Assembly (NCBI GenBank): GCA_034440615.1
Contig: JAOTOM010005152.1
Coordinates: forward strand, 843,501-907,500
Direction of reading: 5' to 3'
Source of the DNA: Ashinkailepas kermadecensis
Lineage: Eukaryota; Arthropoda; Thecostraca; Neolepadidae
Length of the DNA: 64,000 nt
Shown one piece after another: positions 44,200 to 54,740 of the stretch. The notes below the pieces were generated by a model. It did not search any database. It worked only from the letters and a program-made list of their open reading frames with translations, and was not told the origin of the DNA. Each line of letters starts with the position of its first letter. Positions within the stretch are counted from its first letter, which is position 1. A program made the translations under genes and the position numbers.

Positions 44200-46428
44200 A
44201 GGTTCAGATCGTTGTCAGGCGTGGTCAAGGAGGGATGACCCAAAATCTCCGCAAAAACGGTGACTAGTCGAAATGCCATTGGTCGTCCCTTTAAGAGGTC
44301 ACGTTATTTCATCACATGAGTTGACATGTCTTGTCATGCATTTCAGTGTTTGCATCATTCCAAGGCCATCCTAAGTCAATGACTCAGGTGCCCCTGGCTG
44401 GCCTAAATTGATCCTCTGTTTGCTAGTACTCTACTCCCAGGGTAGTCTTAGACACTGGACTCGAAATCAGCACGGCTCTACCACCCAGTGCCATACTTAT
44501 AGGAATCAGACATAGGTCGTCCTAGGTCAATGACCCAGGTCACCTTGTGTGATCCATGTTGAACATTTGCAACCAGTTGCTTTCCAGCGTAGCTTTCGAT
44601 GCTGAGGTCGCATTCACGTATGCCTTTTACTCCAGAAGTGCATACAACATAGAACTAGATGAGGCGTGAAAGTGGGTGACATTGCCCGGTCAAATGTTAC
44701 TTCAAATGTTACAAATGTTACATGATCTTTCATCAAGTCGTTGGGTATGTGGTATGTGCTGCAGCGCCTCATTTCAAATTCACTTGTTTTACCGCTTGTT
44801 TTATTGCTTCAACGCTCGCAAGCCTCCCACATGTGACCTTGACCTTCCAGTTGCGTTTGAATAGCACCATTGGTGTTCGCTGGACGCACAGCTAGCCATT
44901 TGTGCCACGCTTTGCCCGAAAATGCCACTTGATTAGCGGCAATTGTGAAAACCGGCCAAATGGACCCGTCGGTCACCGACACGGCGACCTTGACCTCCTT
45001 GACCCGACCTGGCGGGCCAACGGTCAAAGGTAGACATCTATTAACACCACTGAGCAGATGAAAGGTAGCATTACGCACCGGTGAAAAGCCGGTTTATCTA
45101 AGCATTGTGGAACAGCCGAAGTTCGAGGGTAATAATCCTCCCTTTGGAAGAAGGGGGAGGGGTCGACCGCTGAACGACAGTTCGCGGTGTACTGGTATCA
45201 GCGTGGACATCAATATTAGCATAATGCAGTATTATTTATGTAACATTCAATATGGTTGCACCGTTCGCAACGCCCTGACACAAACCAGCGTCTCCCTTTC
45301 CTGCAAATGTATGAGTAGAGCTTTAAGTAGGCGAGATTACTCTCTCGTATTTTGTCTTCGGTTGGACGGATAAGTTGGCAAATTGCCAATCAAGTTGCGG
45401 ACGCGATGGCGGAACATTAGCGGGATGCTGTGCTGCCTGACATAGTTGTGACCTTTGTCTGAAGTCCTCCGATCAAGTAATGGGTTCCAGGTGCATGCAG
45501 CACACGCTGCTTCACATGATCAAGGATCCTCCTTAAAGCGCTCCGCCGAATGCTTCAATTACATTGATTTCGTAAAACGATGGAAGTTTCAGGCTACATA
45601 ATGGGATCAATGTTAATTGTTCTAAGCATCACCTCCTGCGGAACCTCGCCGATGACGAACATCCCTCGAAGATCCGGGCGCAATCTACGTCAATGCTGGT
45701 ACCGTTCCAATTCGATGCAATAGCTTCAGTGAATCTCTCTAGAAAGTTTGACAAAACCTTGGTTACGAAACTTACTCGATTGAAGCTTGACAAGTCGGTG
45801 AAGGTTTTTTTCTCAGACCCCACATCATAGTCGGACTATCTCCTGCAGCAAGTTAAGTTAAGTTAAGATCGGTAAGATGTTCTCTGCCTACTTTTCCTGC
45901 TCGCAACTCGAGAATCCGGTTTGAAACCAGATATAAAACCTGTGTGCGATATTTCATCGAATCTTAAATCCACGAAACAACTAAGCCAATGTCTTTTATG
46001 CGTGCAGCCTACAGTGAATCAAAATAACTGGGCCAAATGGGCGCCACAAACTTCCTCGTTCGGTTTCCCCAGCACAGAGCAACAGGTTTCGGGATGTGTG
46101 GATCAACATTAGCACTAGTTTGAAAACGACAATCGGCTGTCAATACCCAAGCACACTGTTCTCTGCAGAAGTTGGAAAACTTGGCCACGTCCCCTTGAAG
46201 CAATGCCACACCATCCTACTTCAGTGATAGGCGCGTGCGCCCAACACAACAGTTACCGGCGTACACAGAGACGGCTGGGATCGACCTTTCCATTACTCGG
46301 CCGCCGCCATTGCTCAACTGATGTCACCGAGCCGCAGCCGAGATGCGGTGGCTTCAGACGAGCTAAAGAAAGACAAAAAACGGAGCCCTTTGGGGCTGAC
46401 GTCGGCTACGCGGGCCCTCCCGGCGGCA
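44200..46428. other. Unassigned 2.2-kb sequence
   Basis: No gene recognised. TCCTA(A/G)GTCAATGAC(T/C)CAGGT occurs twice, 150 bp apart (44370 and 44520). A short AAGTTAAGTTAAGTTAAG tract lies at 45850-45868. Confidence 0.4.
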
Positions 46429-46695
46429 GCTCCAGACCCCCAGACCGTCCTCCCAGACCTCACGGCGGCGGCTCCAGACCCAACAAGCGGTCCGTCCTCC
46501 CAGACCTTCCGACGGCGGCTCCAGACCCCAGACCGTCCTCCCAGACCTCTCGGCGACGGCTCCAGACCCAACAAGCGGTCCGTCCTCCCAGACCTTCCGA
46601 CGGCGGCTCCAGACCCCAGACCGTCCTCCCAGACCTCACGGCGGCGGCTCCAGACCCAACAAGCGGTCCGTCCTCCCAGACTCCAACGCATCCTC
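46429..46695. repeat. 88-bp minisatellite, about 3 copies
   Basis: Higher-order unit made of two related halves: CCAGACCCCAGACCGTCCTC then CCAGACC..., and CCAGACCCAACAAGCGGTCC then GTCCTCCCAGACC. The period is 88-89 bp (starts at 46432, 46521 and 46609). Confidence 0.9.
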
Positions 46696-46745
46696 CCAGG
46701 TCCTGGCCGCGAAAGTGGCAAGGGGTCACTTTCCTTCAAAGGCCC

Positions 46746-46824
46746 TTAACCCTTTGGTTTGGGGCCCGTTTGGGTTAACGGGTTCTGGTTGGCGTCACCT
46801 GGCTTGGCGTACCCAAAGGGTTAA
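46746..46824. mobile_element. Possible piggyBac-like mini-element (TTAA-flanked)
   Basis: TTAA at 46746-46749 is followed by CCCTTTGG, and ACCCAAAGGG is followed by TTAA at 46821-46824. This gives a 71-bp body with CCCTTTGG/CCAAAGGG ends. TTAA target sites and CCCT ends are piggyBac hallmarks. The short length and a further internal GTTAAC make chance a real alternative. Confidence 0.3.
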
Positions 46825-46847
46825 CGCTTTTAGGGGTTAACGGTTCC

Positions 46848-47062
46848 CTCCGTATTATTATCGACCTCTCACAGCCCTAGGCCAATTGTGTCAACGAACA
46901 CATCTCCAAGGTTACGTTCACCCTGCGATATACCACCATCGACGACGCCATCGCCACTCTGTTCAGTGCTGACCCACGAGGCGCTGTCCTGGCAAGGGTT
47001 GATCTTCAACACGCCTTTCACTTGCTTCCCGTCCGCCTCGCCCGGTGGCGGCTCCTCGGATT
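46848..47062 (+). pseudogene. DIRS/Ngaro-like reverse transcriptase fragment
   Basis: The + strand frame from 46851 reads RIIIDLSQP, a stop (TAG, 46878-46880), CVNEHISKVTFTLRYTTIDD, AIATLF, then VLARVDLQHAFHLLPV and LLGFKW. The order R-x-I-x-DLS, SVN-like, TxDDAI, A-K/R-VD-xxxAF-xLxPV, LLG-xxW is characteristic of RTs from tyrosine-recombinase (DIRS/Ngaro) retrotransposons, with the Asp in RVDL as the motif A catalytic residue. Similarity stops after LLGFKW, so only the N-terminal part of the RT remains. I see no recombinase nearby. Confidence 0.7.
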
Positions 47063-47356
47063 TAAATGGCACGAGGGCCGCGCGTTACCACGAAGCGTCA
47101 GCAGACTGATGTCTAGTGTTATCAAGCAGTGTTGCGAGTTGTTGAGAGCAGAATGTGTGGCAGCGCCCGCTGCATTCGTCTGATACCCGGGCTGACGCGC
47201 GCGGGAATGCGGCCAACAGAATTGGTTGCTTAAGTTTGCACTTCGAGTGTTTCCGTTTATTATGTTAGGCACTTCGGCCTGCTCAGGCCATTTCGTGCCG
47301 TGAATAGAAGTAGAGAGGAACACAAATATTATGTTCTAAAAGTAAATTTACAAGTC

Positions 47357-48409
47357 CTAAAGTAAGTTGGTTTTTCGGATAAAAATGAAAAGGAGATTGA
47401 TGAGAAAAGGGTGTGTATCTCCTAATAGTGTGGGCAAAGAAAAGGGGGTGTTGTGTGTACGGCAGTAGTTGATAAGTGTTTTTTGATGTTCATGGTATTT
47501 TTGACAGTGTAGGAGAATATGTGAAACGGTAAGGTGAGTGTTGCATGATGGGCATGAAGGTCGTGGTGAAGCAGTGTAAATATATCGATGGGTGGGAAAA
47601 GTGTGACCTATGCGGAGCCGTGATAACTTTTTCTTCTTGTCTGTTTTTTTATATGATGTGGTCCAGTTTTCGATGACAGGTTTGATGAGACGTAATTGTG
47701 TGTAGTTTGTGGTTTCAGTCAATTGGTGGTTCCAAAAATGTCGAATGTTCTGTCGTATTGTTGATTTGATGTCGTCAAAATGTGGTGGGATTTCTGTGAT
47801 GTGTGGTAATTGTAATGATTGTTTTGCGAAATGATCTGCTTCCTCGTTTCCTGGGATGCCACAGTGACTGGGCACCCACAGGAAACGGACCTTCATGCCC
47901 ATCAGATGAAGTGTTTCAAGTGTGTCGTAAATGGAAATATGGCAATGGTGCGAAAAGGAAAGTGAAGAAAGAGATTGAAGAACAGATTTTGAGTCGGAAC
48001 AAATGACGACATGGCGCATGGGGTGACAAATTGAACGGTTGCGGACATAGCGAAGGGCAGTGAGAATGGCGTGTAATTCGGCGATGAAAATGGATGTCCC
48101 GTTTGACAAGCGATGTTGTTTTGTGTGTGTACCTGCAACAATGGTGTTTCCTGCGTAATTTTCGTCTTTAGATTCGTCGGTGAAAACAAAAGGATCATGG
48201 CGATAACGAGAGCGGAACTGGTGGAATTTTTGTTTGACGTATTCTGGACAAAGCTGTGATTTTGGAGTGGTGGTGAGATTACAAAAAAAAATTCGTTCGG
48301 CCATCTGGCACGGTGGTGTAGTTCGTGGAGGAAGAGCAGTAATATGTAGAATATTGTATTGAAGTTGTGTAGAAAATGTTTTGATGCGTGAAGCTATAGT
48401 AAGGCCGGT
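47357..48409 (-). pseudogene. LINE RNase H domain and C-terminus
   Basis: RNase H residues are in order: Asp in FTDESK, Glu in AELHAIL, Asp in CSDSKS, and Asp in WVPSHCGIPGNEEADHFAK. After it comes CPSCNTHLTVSHILLHC, the zinc-binding-like C-terminal motif common in Jockey/I elements. The segment is in the same frame as the upstream RT and is separated from it only by a TGA (48410-48412). RNase H removes the RNA strand after target-primed reverse transcription. Confidence 0.9.
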
Positions 48410-50373
48410 TCATTTTTCGGCAGGACCTAAATAGTCGTGGTGTAGATTTGGGAGAATTTGTAAAGATGTCTGTGTAGGGTGGTGTTCTCTAAATTGAATT
48501 TTTGCGGCATACCTGAGTGTTTGTTCAATTCTTTGGAGAGCTAATAGTGGAATTCCTGATTCGATTTGTAAAGAAGTAATGGGAGAGGTGGTCATTGCAC
48601 CGAGTGCTATGCGAATAAATTTATTTTGTAAGGTGTCCAAAAGTTTGAAAGCGGAGGTACTGCCACTTGCGTAAACTACGGAGCCATATTCTATGATGGG
48701 AAGAACCAAGGATTTGTATAATTGTAATAGCGTGTGACGATCGGAGCCGAATGATGAAGACGTAATACAGCGAAATAAATTGAGTCTGTGAAAACATTTG
48801 GTCTGGATGTGTTTGACGTGCTGGTGCATGGAAAGCTTGCGATCGAAAATAACACCAAGAAATTTGAACGAATTTACAAAATGTATGTCAGTGTTTCCGA
48901 GGTGAAGTGGTATTTCTGGATTTGGGCACGGAGTTGATTTGCTGAATATCATTGTGGCAGATTTTGGAGCTGAAAATGTGAAACCGTATTTGATGGACCA
49001 TTGGTGTATCCGGTCAAGTGCCTTTTGGAGTCTAAATAAGCAATGTGTTTCATTTTTATCTGTGCACCAAATTGCGCTGTCATCTGCAAAAAGGGAGTAT
49101 GATATCTGAGGTGGCATGTCGGTGAAAATATCGTTAATGATGATGTTGAATAAGACTGGTGATAAACACCTTCCCTGTGGTAATCTGTTTTTCATGAAAT
49201 GTAACTCGGAAATCGCTGACCTGCACCGGAGATGAAAATGACGGGAACCAGACAAGAATCCTATCAAATAATGAGCTAAATTTCCTTTGACGCCGAAGTG
49301 AAGAAGTTTGGAAATTAATGCCGGTTTGTATACCATATCATACGCTTTGCTAATGTCTAAAAATACGGCGATGGTGTGTTCATGCTTTTTTATAACCAAG
49401 GAAGATGTCAGTTTTAATCGAATGAGATGATCTATTGTACTGTGGCCATGACGAAAGCCGCATTGAATTGGAGATAAAAGATAATTTGTTTCTAAGTACC
49501 AGGTCAGTCTTTTTACAATCATACGTTCGAAAAGTTTTCCTAGACAACTGGTGAGAGCGATGGGTCGAAAATTGTTGGGGTTGCTGTGGTTTTTGCCGGG
49601 TTTTGGTATAGGAATGATGAGGGCTTCCTTCCAGGATTCAGGGAACGTATGGCCAGACCATAATGCATTAAATGTTTGTAAGATGCAATGTTTTGTGTCG
49701 TTGGATAAATGGCGGAGGAAATTGCAGTATCCAGTTCTGAAACTTGAAAAGGGATATTGTTTGTTTCAGTGTTGTCCGAATCGAATTGTGCCAAATCGGT
49801 GTGAAATTTGTGTTGTGCATTTTGTAAAAATTCCGGTCTGTAGTTGTTGTGAGCCATGGTGTCCGCTATTGTATTTGTTATTGTTTGTGGGTCTGTAATT
49901 GTGGTGTTTGGAATTTTGAGGGCCGGGAGTGATTTAAATAGAGTGCGTCCTGATAATCGGCGGATTAACTGCCAGATTTTGCTTAAAAGTGTTTAAGAGG
50001 TGAGTTGCTGTAAATATAATGACCATGAACGGCGACGAGCTTCGCGAATGATGCGGCGTGTCTTCGCACGTCCATAATTACGGTTGACTAAATTTTGTTG
50101 GTCAGGATGGCGTAAGTATTTTCTAAATGCTCTCTTTCTTGTGGTTTTTGCTCGGGAAACTTCTATCGACCACCAGGGGACTGGTGTTCTTTTTATGAAA
50201 GGTTTTTTTTAGTGGAGTAGCGGTGGAAGCTGCTTCGAAAAGTGTTTTGGTAACTCGGTTGATGTTTTCGACGGGAGAAATGTTGGGGTTGTATTGAATA
50301 TGTGAAAGTTCCTGAAAAGTTGTCCAATCGGCCTTCGAAATTTTCCAGCGGGGATAAAACTGGGTGTGGTATC
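48410..50373 (-). pseudogene. LINE reverse transcriptase
   Basis: Open from 49522 to 48413, with further similarity upstream in shifted frames. Motifs are NNFRPIALTSCLGKLFERM, CGFRHGHSTIDHLIRL, FLDISKAYDMVYKPALISKL, LPQGRCLSPVLFNIIINDIF (Leu-Pro where Val-Pro is usual) and the catalytic SLFADDSAIW. The upstream linker (50373-49523) contains RWKISKADWTTF and at least one frameshift near 49700. The domain ends in a single TGA before RNase H. Encodes the polymerase of the element. Confidence 0.9.
50369..50373. repeat. Left 5-bp target duplication of the Gypsy insertion (GTATC)
   Basis: GTATC here and at 52077-52081. Removing the insertion plus one copy re-joins the host LINE reading frame. Confidence 0.85.
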
Positions 50374-51151
50374 TGTGCTGTGGATAGACTCAGCGCCTGG
50401 CCGTTCGTGTTCCACATCGCCGGAGACGCATCAGCCAGAGCCCTCACGCGGAGCCTCCGCAAGATGTTTTCGGCCACCGGAGTGCCCCAGACTCTGAGAA
50501 CCGACGGCGGCGGACAGTTCTCGGCGCGACACACGCGAGACTTCCTGAAGCGGTGGGGCGTGGAACATCAGATCTCCACCCCTCGCTACCCCCAATCCAA
50601 CGGTCACGCAGAATCCGCTGTAAAAAGCGTCAAGAGGCTCGTCCAGAAGTCACGGCGACCTCGACACGGATGACTTTGCGCACGGCCTGCTGGAGTTGCG
50701 CAATACTCTGCGAGCAGACGGCCATTCACCTGCGCAAACTCTCTACGGCCACCCCATCAGATCAGCCGTACCAGCGCACCACCGCGCGTTCGCCACGCAA
50801 TGGCAGCAGGCTGCCGACGTCTGCGACGCCAAGGCGGTGCTGCTGCAAAAGCGGACCGAGGAGCACTACAACGCGACAGCGCGGCCACATCCGCCTTTGC
50901 GCGTCGGCCAGCACGTCCTGATCCAGGACAGCAAGACCGGTGTGTGGGACCGCACCGGCACCATCACTGCTGTCGGGGAGAGGCGCGACTACATGGTCAA
51001 ACTCCCGAGTGGTCGCCTCCTCTGGCGGAACCGACGGTTCCTGCGGCCTCAGCGTGCCTTCATCGCCGAGACGGCGGCCCCTTCAGCACTATCAGCCGCG
51101 CAGCCGAGCCCACGTACGCGCCAAGCGTCCGAGCCTGCACTGCAGCCGTGA
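50374..51151 (+). pseudogene. Gypsy integrase, C-terminal two thirds, frameshifted
   Basis: The core domain has the first Asp in VDRLSAWPF, the second in LRTDGGGQFS and the Glu in NGHAESAVKSVKRL, i.e. the D-D-35-E set. A one-base frameshift near 50658 moves reading into the frame that continues FAHGLLELRNTLRADG, HSPAQTLYGHP and RVGQHVLIQDSKTGVWDRTG. GERRDYMVKLPSGR and LLWRNRRFLRP follow, the Gypsy GPY/F-like C-terminal module. The zinc-binding N-terminus is missing because of the 5' deletion. The stop is at about 51149. Confidence 0.85.
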
Positions 51152-51792
51152 GTAGCACCACCTGCACTGCCCCGTGAGACGCCCGCAACATCTGGTTCAT
51201 CAGCGCAGTCGGCAGCTGACGTGCCCGCGGCACCGACCCGGACAGAGGGAGCACCAGAGCTGCGGCGCAGCACCCGACGACGGCAGCAAACCAAACAGCT
51301 CTCCGTCAGCTGGGGAACGAAAACCTACCACATGATTCCGGAAGTCTGAACCAGTCTGTTCATAACCGATCCGACTGTGAACTGGTCGGGAGAGACGCGG
51401 CGATTTCATATCGCATGAAGTGCCATTCGAGTGGATGATATCATTCTTTGCATATTTTCTTGTGACTCAGTGAATTACCTATCCGCGATGTTCATCGCTA
51501 CTGTGTCGCAGCGCGATAGTGTTGTCAGCAAGTACGTTAGCTTAAAATTATTCAGTGTGAGCTGATTGTTTTCTGCAGGACATGACTTCATTGCCTCGCT
51601 CACAGTGGTTTCCGTCGATGCCGACGGTGTTTTCGATACGTTTTATGTTTCGTCGGATATAATTTCTGGCACTCAAGATAGCTTTTATTTTGCTTTCATT
51701 CTTTTTCTCTAGGTTCTTGGTCAGGCGTGCGACGTACGAATTAGTAAATTTGCCAGCCACATCTCCCTTGCTCGCCAATGTTCATGTGTCTT
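51152..51792 (+). other. Gypsy 3' untranslated region
   Basis: Between the integrase stop and the polypurine tract. No further ORF (for example env) is recognisable here. Confidence 0.6.
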
Positions 51793-51806
51793 GGGAGGAG
51801 GTGGAA
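51793..51806 (+). promoter_or_regulatory. Polypurine tract (GGGAGGAGGTGGAA)
   Basis: A purine-rich 14-mer directly abutting the LTR start, the expected plus-strand primer site for reverse transcription. Confidence 0.75.
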
Positions 51807-52076
51807 TGTTGTCTTGGGGGGAGATGCTCTGTGTTGGACTTTCGGTCTCCACTTTGACATCACTAGATACTCTGTACTGGATTCGTGGTGTTGCGGTGTT
51901 CAATCTGACACCTCTAAAGCCCGGCGGCTACGCTCGTCTGACCGGCCGGCATGACCGGCCCACTGCCCGGTCACGCTCAGTCTCCAATAGTCACCCGGCG
52001 AGAGCTGCAGCGTTTGTGTCGTGGTACCTCAGCACACGAATCGTATACACACTCCGCACCAAAGAACATCGTAACA
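51807..52076 (+). repeat. Gypsy 3' LTR (270 bp)
   Basis: Starts TGTTG and ends AACA, giving inverted TGTT...AACA ends. It is preceded by the polypurine tract and followed at once by the GTATC target duplication. It is a single copy, since the 5' LTR is deleted. Confidence 0.85.
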
Positions 52077-52081
52077 GTATC
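52077..52081. repeat. Right 5-bp target duplication of the Gypsy insertion (GTATC)
   Basis: Matches 50369-50373. Confidence 0.85.
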
Positions 52082-52761
52082 GGCAGTTGTTGAAATGGTC
52101 GGTATTAATTTAATGGGGTAGTGATCGCTATCATGAATGTCCGTGTCTATTGTCCAATGAAAATCGTTGGCCAGGGCTGGAGAACAAATTGTTAAATCAA
52201 TGGCAGTTTCTGTATTGTGACCGAGGTGGAAAAATGTTGGCTCACCGGTGTTGAGTAATACTAAATTGGTTCTGTCTTGTGTTCAACTATACGTCCGCGA
52301 GTGTCTGGAAGTGTGCGTGTTCTATCCTACGCTGGGCTATGGGCGTTAAAATCGCCAAGTAAAATGAAAGGGTTTTTTAATTGAGCTATGAGGTTTTCTA
52401 AATCTGTCAAAATGTTTGTGTTGTCTGTAGATGGTGGAATATATAATGAACATACATCGATGTTCCTACCATGAAAACGCATAGTACAAGCCACGGCTTG
52501 TAATGGTGAATTGAGTGTAATTTGTGTATGTGTGTAATCATTGTTTATGTAAAGTACGGTACCGCCACTGCGATGAGGACCACGGACCTCGTCGTGACGG
52601 TAGAGCGAGTAATTGAAAAGATTGAAGTTATATGTATCATTTGGCAAAAACCAGGTTTCTTGAAGTGCGATGAGAATCGGAGTTAAGATGCTAAAAAAGG
52701 CTTTCATTTCTGCCCATTTGGAAATGAAACTACGCCAGTTCCATTGTAGAAATATGGACAT
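52082..52761 (-). pseudogene. LINE ORF2 start: AP-type endonuclease
   Basis: The likely ATG is at 52761, 9 bp after the ORF1 stop. Reads FLQWNWRSF, then the catalytic Glu in LIALQETWF, HRSGGTVLYI and FILLGDFNAH. A frame break near 52330 follows, after which the other frame gives LTICSPALANDFHW and DSDHYPIKLI with the late SDH motif. The chain then runs into the Gypsy insertion. The endonuclease nicks target DNA to prime reverse transcription. Confidence 0.85.
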
Positions 52762-52770
52762 TGGTGAAAG

Positions 52771-54557
52771 TCAATATTTGTCGGCACATTTCGGTGCCTG
52801 GCGCAGCCACGATTGCAGCTCGGGCGGGCATGTGGGTTGGGTGCGTCCGGCGGCGGTTGACCCGCCTGAACCGTCCGACCGACCGGTGACCTTGGCGGCC
52901 GGCTCACGGCGGCCGGCCACTGCCGCGGGGGATGCCCGCCGGCTGGGAGTCGGTCGGGTCACGTGGTCGCCGGTCGGCGCTGGACGCGCCGGGCTCGATC
53001 GGCGGCCCGCTGACGGGGAGCGATAATTTGCTCCCGCAGCCGAATGACTGCGGGGCCTATTAGTCCTCGCTGGAGTGGTCCGCTTGTTGGGAGCCGGAGT
53101 GGTCTGCTTGTTGGAAGCCGGAGTGGTCTGTGTGTTGGCGGTCAAGGTGTTTTGTGTCGGTGTGGTCAGTGGTGGGAGTTTTTTTTTAGTGGAGCTAAGC
53201 CGGGAATGATGTCCGTTTGCATCGAAGTAAGAAGTGGTGTTGACGCGATGGGTGGGTGGAGCAATGCTGGTCGCCTGCGCGTACGTTTTGGTGGAGGGGA
53301 GGTGGTCTCGACAGACCGCCGGGCCTGGGGGTAGGACACCCCGGTCGTGGCCTTGGCGGCGCATACTTCTTCCTTTTCCTTGCGCCAAACTGGACATTGA
53401 TTGGAAATGGTGAGGTGATCGGACGTGTTACAGCTGAGGCAGTGGGCAGGCTTGGATCAGGTGGAATCAGAATGGGGTGGCTCTCCGCACTTGGGGCAGC
53501 GGGCGGTTTAGCGACACGTCTTACTGCCATGCCCGAAGCGCTGGCAATTAAAACAGCGGAGAGGATTTGGAATAAATACGCGGACTTGGAATCGGATGTA
53601 GCCGGCGAGGAGGGTCTTGGGAAGAGTTGTAGAGTTGAAGGTAAGGACAAGGAGGCTTGTATCGTGTTTCTGGCCGTCTTTAAATGAGGTAATGCGGTGG
53701 ACGTGGGTCACCCCCTCCGGCCTGAGCTCCGTCTGGATATCCGCTTCGGACATGAAGCGGAGTTCCGGCGCGAAGATGGTGCCCTAAGTGGTGTTGCGGT
53801 TTGAATGTAGGGTAATGGTGACGGATTTACCACAAAATGTGGTGGTACGGAGGAGGGCTTTGGTCTGGGCTCGGGTTTGGGTTTTAATGACGAGGGTATC
53901 CGCTTCGGACATGAAGCGGAGCTCCGGCGCGAAGATGGTGCCCTAAGTGGTGTTGCGGTTTGAATGTAGGGTAATGGTGACGGATTTACCACAAAATGTG
54001 GTGGTACGGAGGAGGGCTTTGGTCTGGGCTCGGGTTTGGGTTTTAATGACGAGGGTTCCGTTGGCAGGGGCTTCGATGTCGGGATTGGTTAAGGAGCAGA
54101 TGGCGAGGAGTTGCTTGGTCGGCCAGAAAACGTTAATACGGCGGAAGGAAACGGATTCCTCGACAGGCTTGACTACTATGTAAGAGCCAGCACTGTCGAG
54201 GTAGGGTTCAATGGGCTGGATGGGTTCAGGTTGGGAGAGCGTGGTCTGGTTCGAGCGTGTGTCAGCGGCGTGGAGAGTGATGGTCTGGTCTGGATCGTGA
54301 GGCGAGGGCGTGGTCTTTGGACCAGCAGGGGTCGGCGAGGCGCATAGGGCTTCCATAGCGTCATCGAGGGGAATAGTTCGGCGCGGGTCATCAACAGTTG
54401 CATCGAGAGATGGGGCATCATGCGCAAGGTCGGTTGTCGAGCGATTGCCAGCAGGCGTGGTCAGTGGAGGGAATTCCGATTCGGAGTTAGGTGACGAGTT
54501 GGGGTCGGTGTCCTTCTTGCGTTTTTTCCCCATCGCGGGGAAAAACCTACCTAACAA
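52771..54557 (-). pseudogene. LINE ORF1: nucleic-acid-binding protein with CCHC knuckles, broken
   Basis: Starts near 54557 (an internal ATG gives MGKKRKKDTD). The N-terminus is Ser/Pro/Thr-rich, followed by an RRM-like region and then CFNCQRFGHGSKTC, CPKCGEPPHSDST and CLSCNTSDHLTISNQCP, three zinc-knuckle units of the Jockey/I type. Lesions are a TAG present in both halves of a 159-bp tandem duplication (53738-54055), a TAA after the first knuckle, a TGA after the second, and a frameshift near 53330. The tail contains KTYAQATS and a TTPA(S/P)NK(Q/R) mini-repeat. ORF1 proteins package the element RNA. Confidence 0.8.
53738..54055 (-). repeat. 159-bp in-frame tandem duplication inside LINE ORF1
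   Basis: 53738-53896 and 53897-54055 are nearly identical; the one difference I see is GAGTTCCGG against GAGCTCCGG. The length is exactly 53 codons, and both copies carry the same TAG. Confidence 0.95.
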
Positions 54558-54740
54558 AATCTAATAAACGCGAAGGACGGACAAAAATCAGGGAACGAAG
54601 GTACGTCGATGAAAAACCCGGTGGGGCGACGGGTGTCACCCCACTGGAAAACGAAAATACGAAAGGAGCGACGGGTGTCACCCCACGAAAATGAAAAATA
54701 ACTGCAAAAACCAGCAGTCAGTCTGGCCAAAAATGGCACG
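54558..54740 (-). other. LINE 5' leader with duplicated GACGGGTGTCACCCC motif
   Basis: GCGACGGGTGTCACCCCAC occurs at about 54628 and 54667. Each contains the palindrome GGGTGTCACCC. It is located where the internal promoter of a LINE would be expected; function unknown. Confidence 0.45.

Larger units (their letters stand above)
50374..52076 (+). mobile_element. 5'-deleted Ty3/Gypsy LTR retrotransposon nested in the LINE
   Basis: The 1703-bp insertion begins inside the integrase gene and ends with one complete 3' LTR. It is flanked by 5-bp duplications GTATC. The 5' LTR, gag, protease, RT and RNase H are absent. The first bases, TGTGCTG, share TGT with the LTR start TGTTG. A deletion from the first bases of the 5' LTR into integrase, using TGT microhomology, would explain why the target duplication survives. 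The integrase type (VDRLSAWPF, WDRTGTI, NRRFLRP) is Ty3/Gypsy-like. Confidence 0.85.
47240..54740 (-). mobile_element. Non-LTR retrotransposon with RNase H (I/Jockey group), interrupted
   Basis: Reading on the minus strand: 5' leader (54740-54558), ORF1 with CCHC knuckles, AP endonuclease, then a nested Gypsy insertion (50374-52076). The rest of ORF2 follows, with reverse transcriptase, RNase H and a C-terminal CxxC-H-C motif, and then a 3' untranslated region. A GGCCTGAGCAGGCC hairpin lies near the 3' end (47276-47292). RNase H downstream of the RT points to the I-like lineages (I, Nimb, LOA, Ingi) rather than CR1/L2. Several stops and frameshifts, plus the insertion, make it inactive and older than the Gypsy element. 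Outer boundaries are approximate. Confidence 0.9.
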
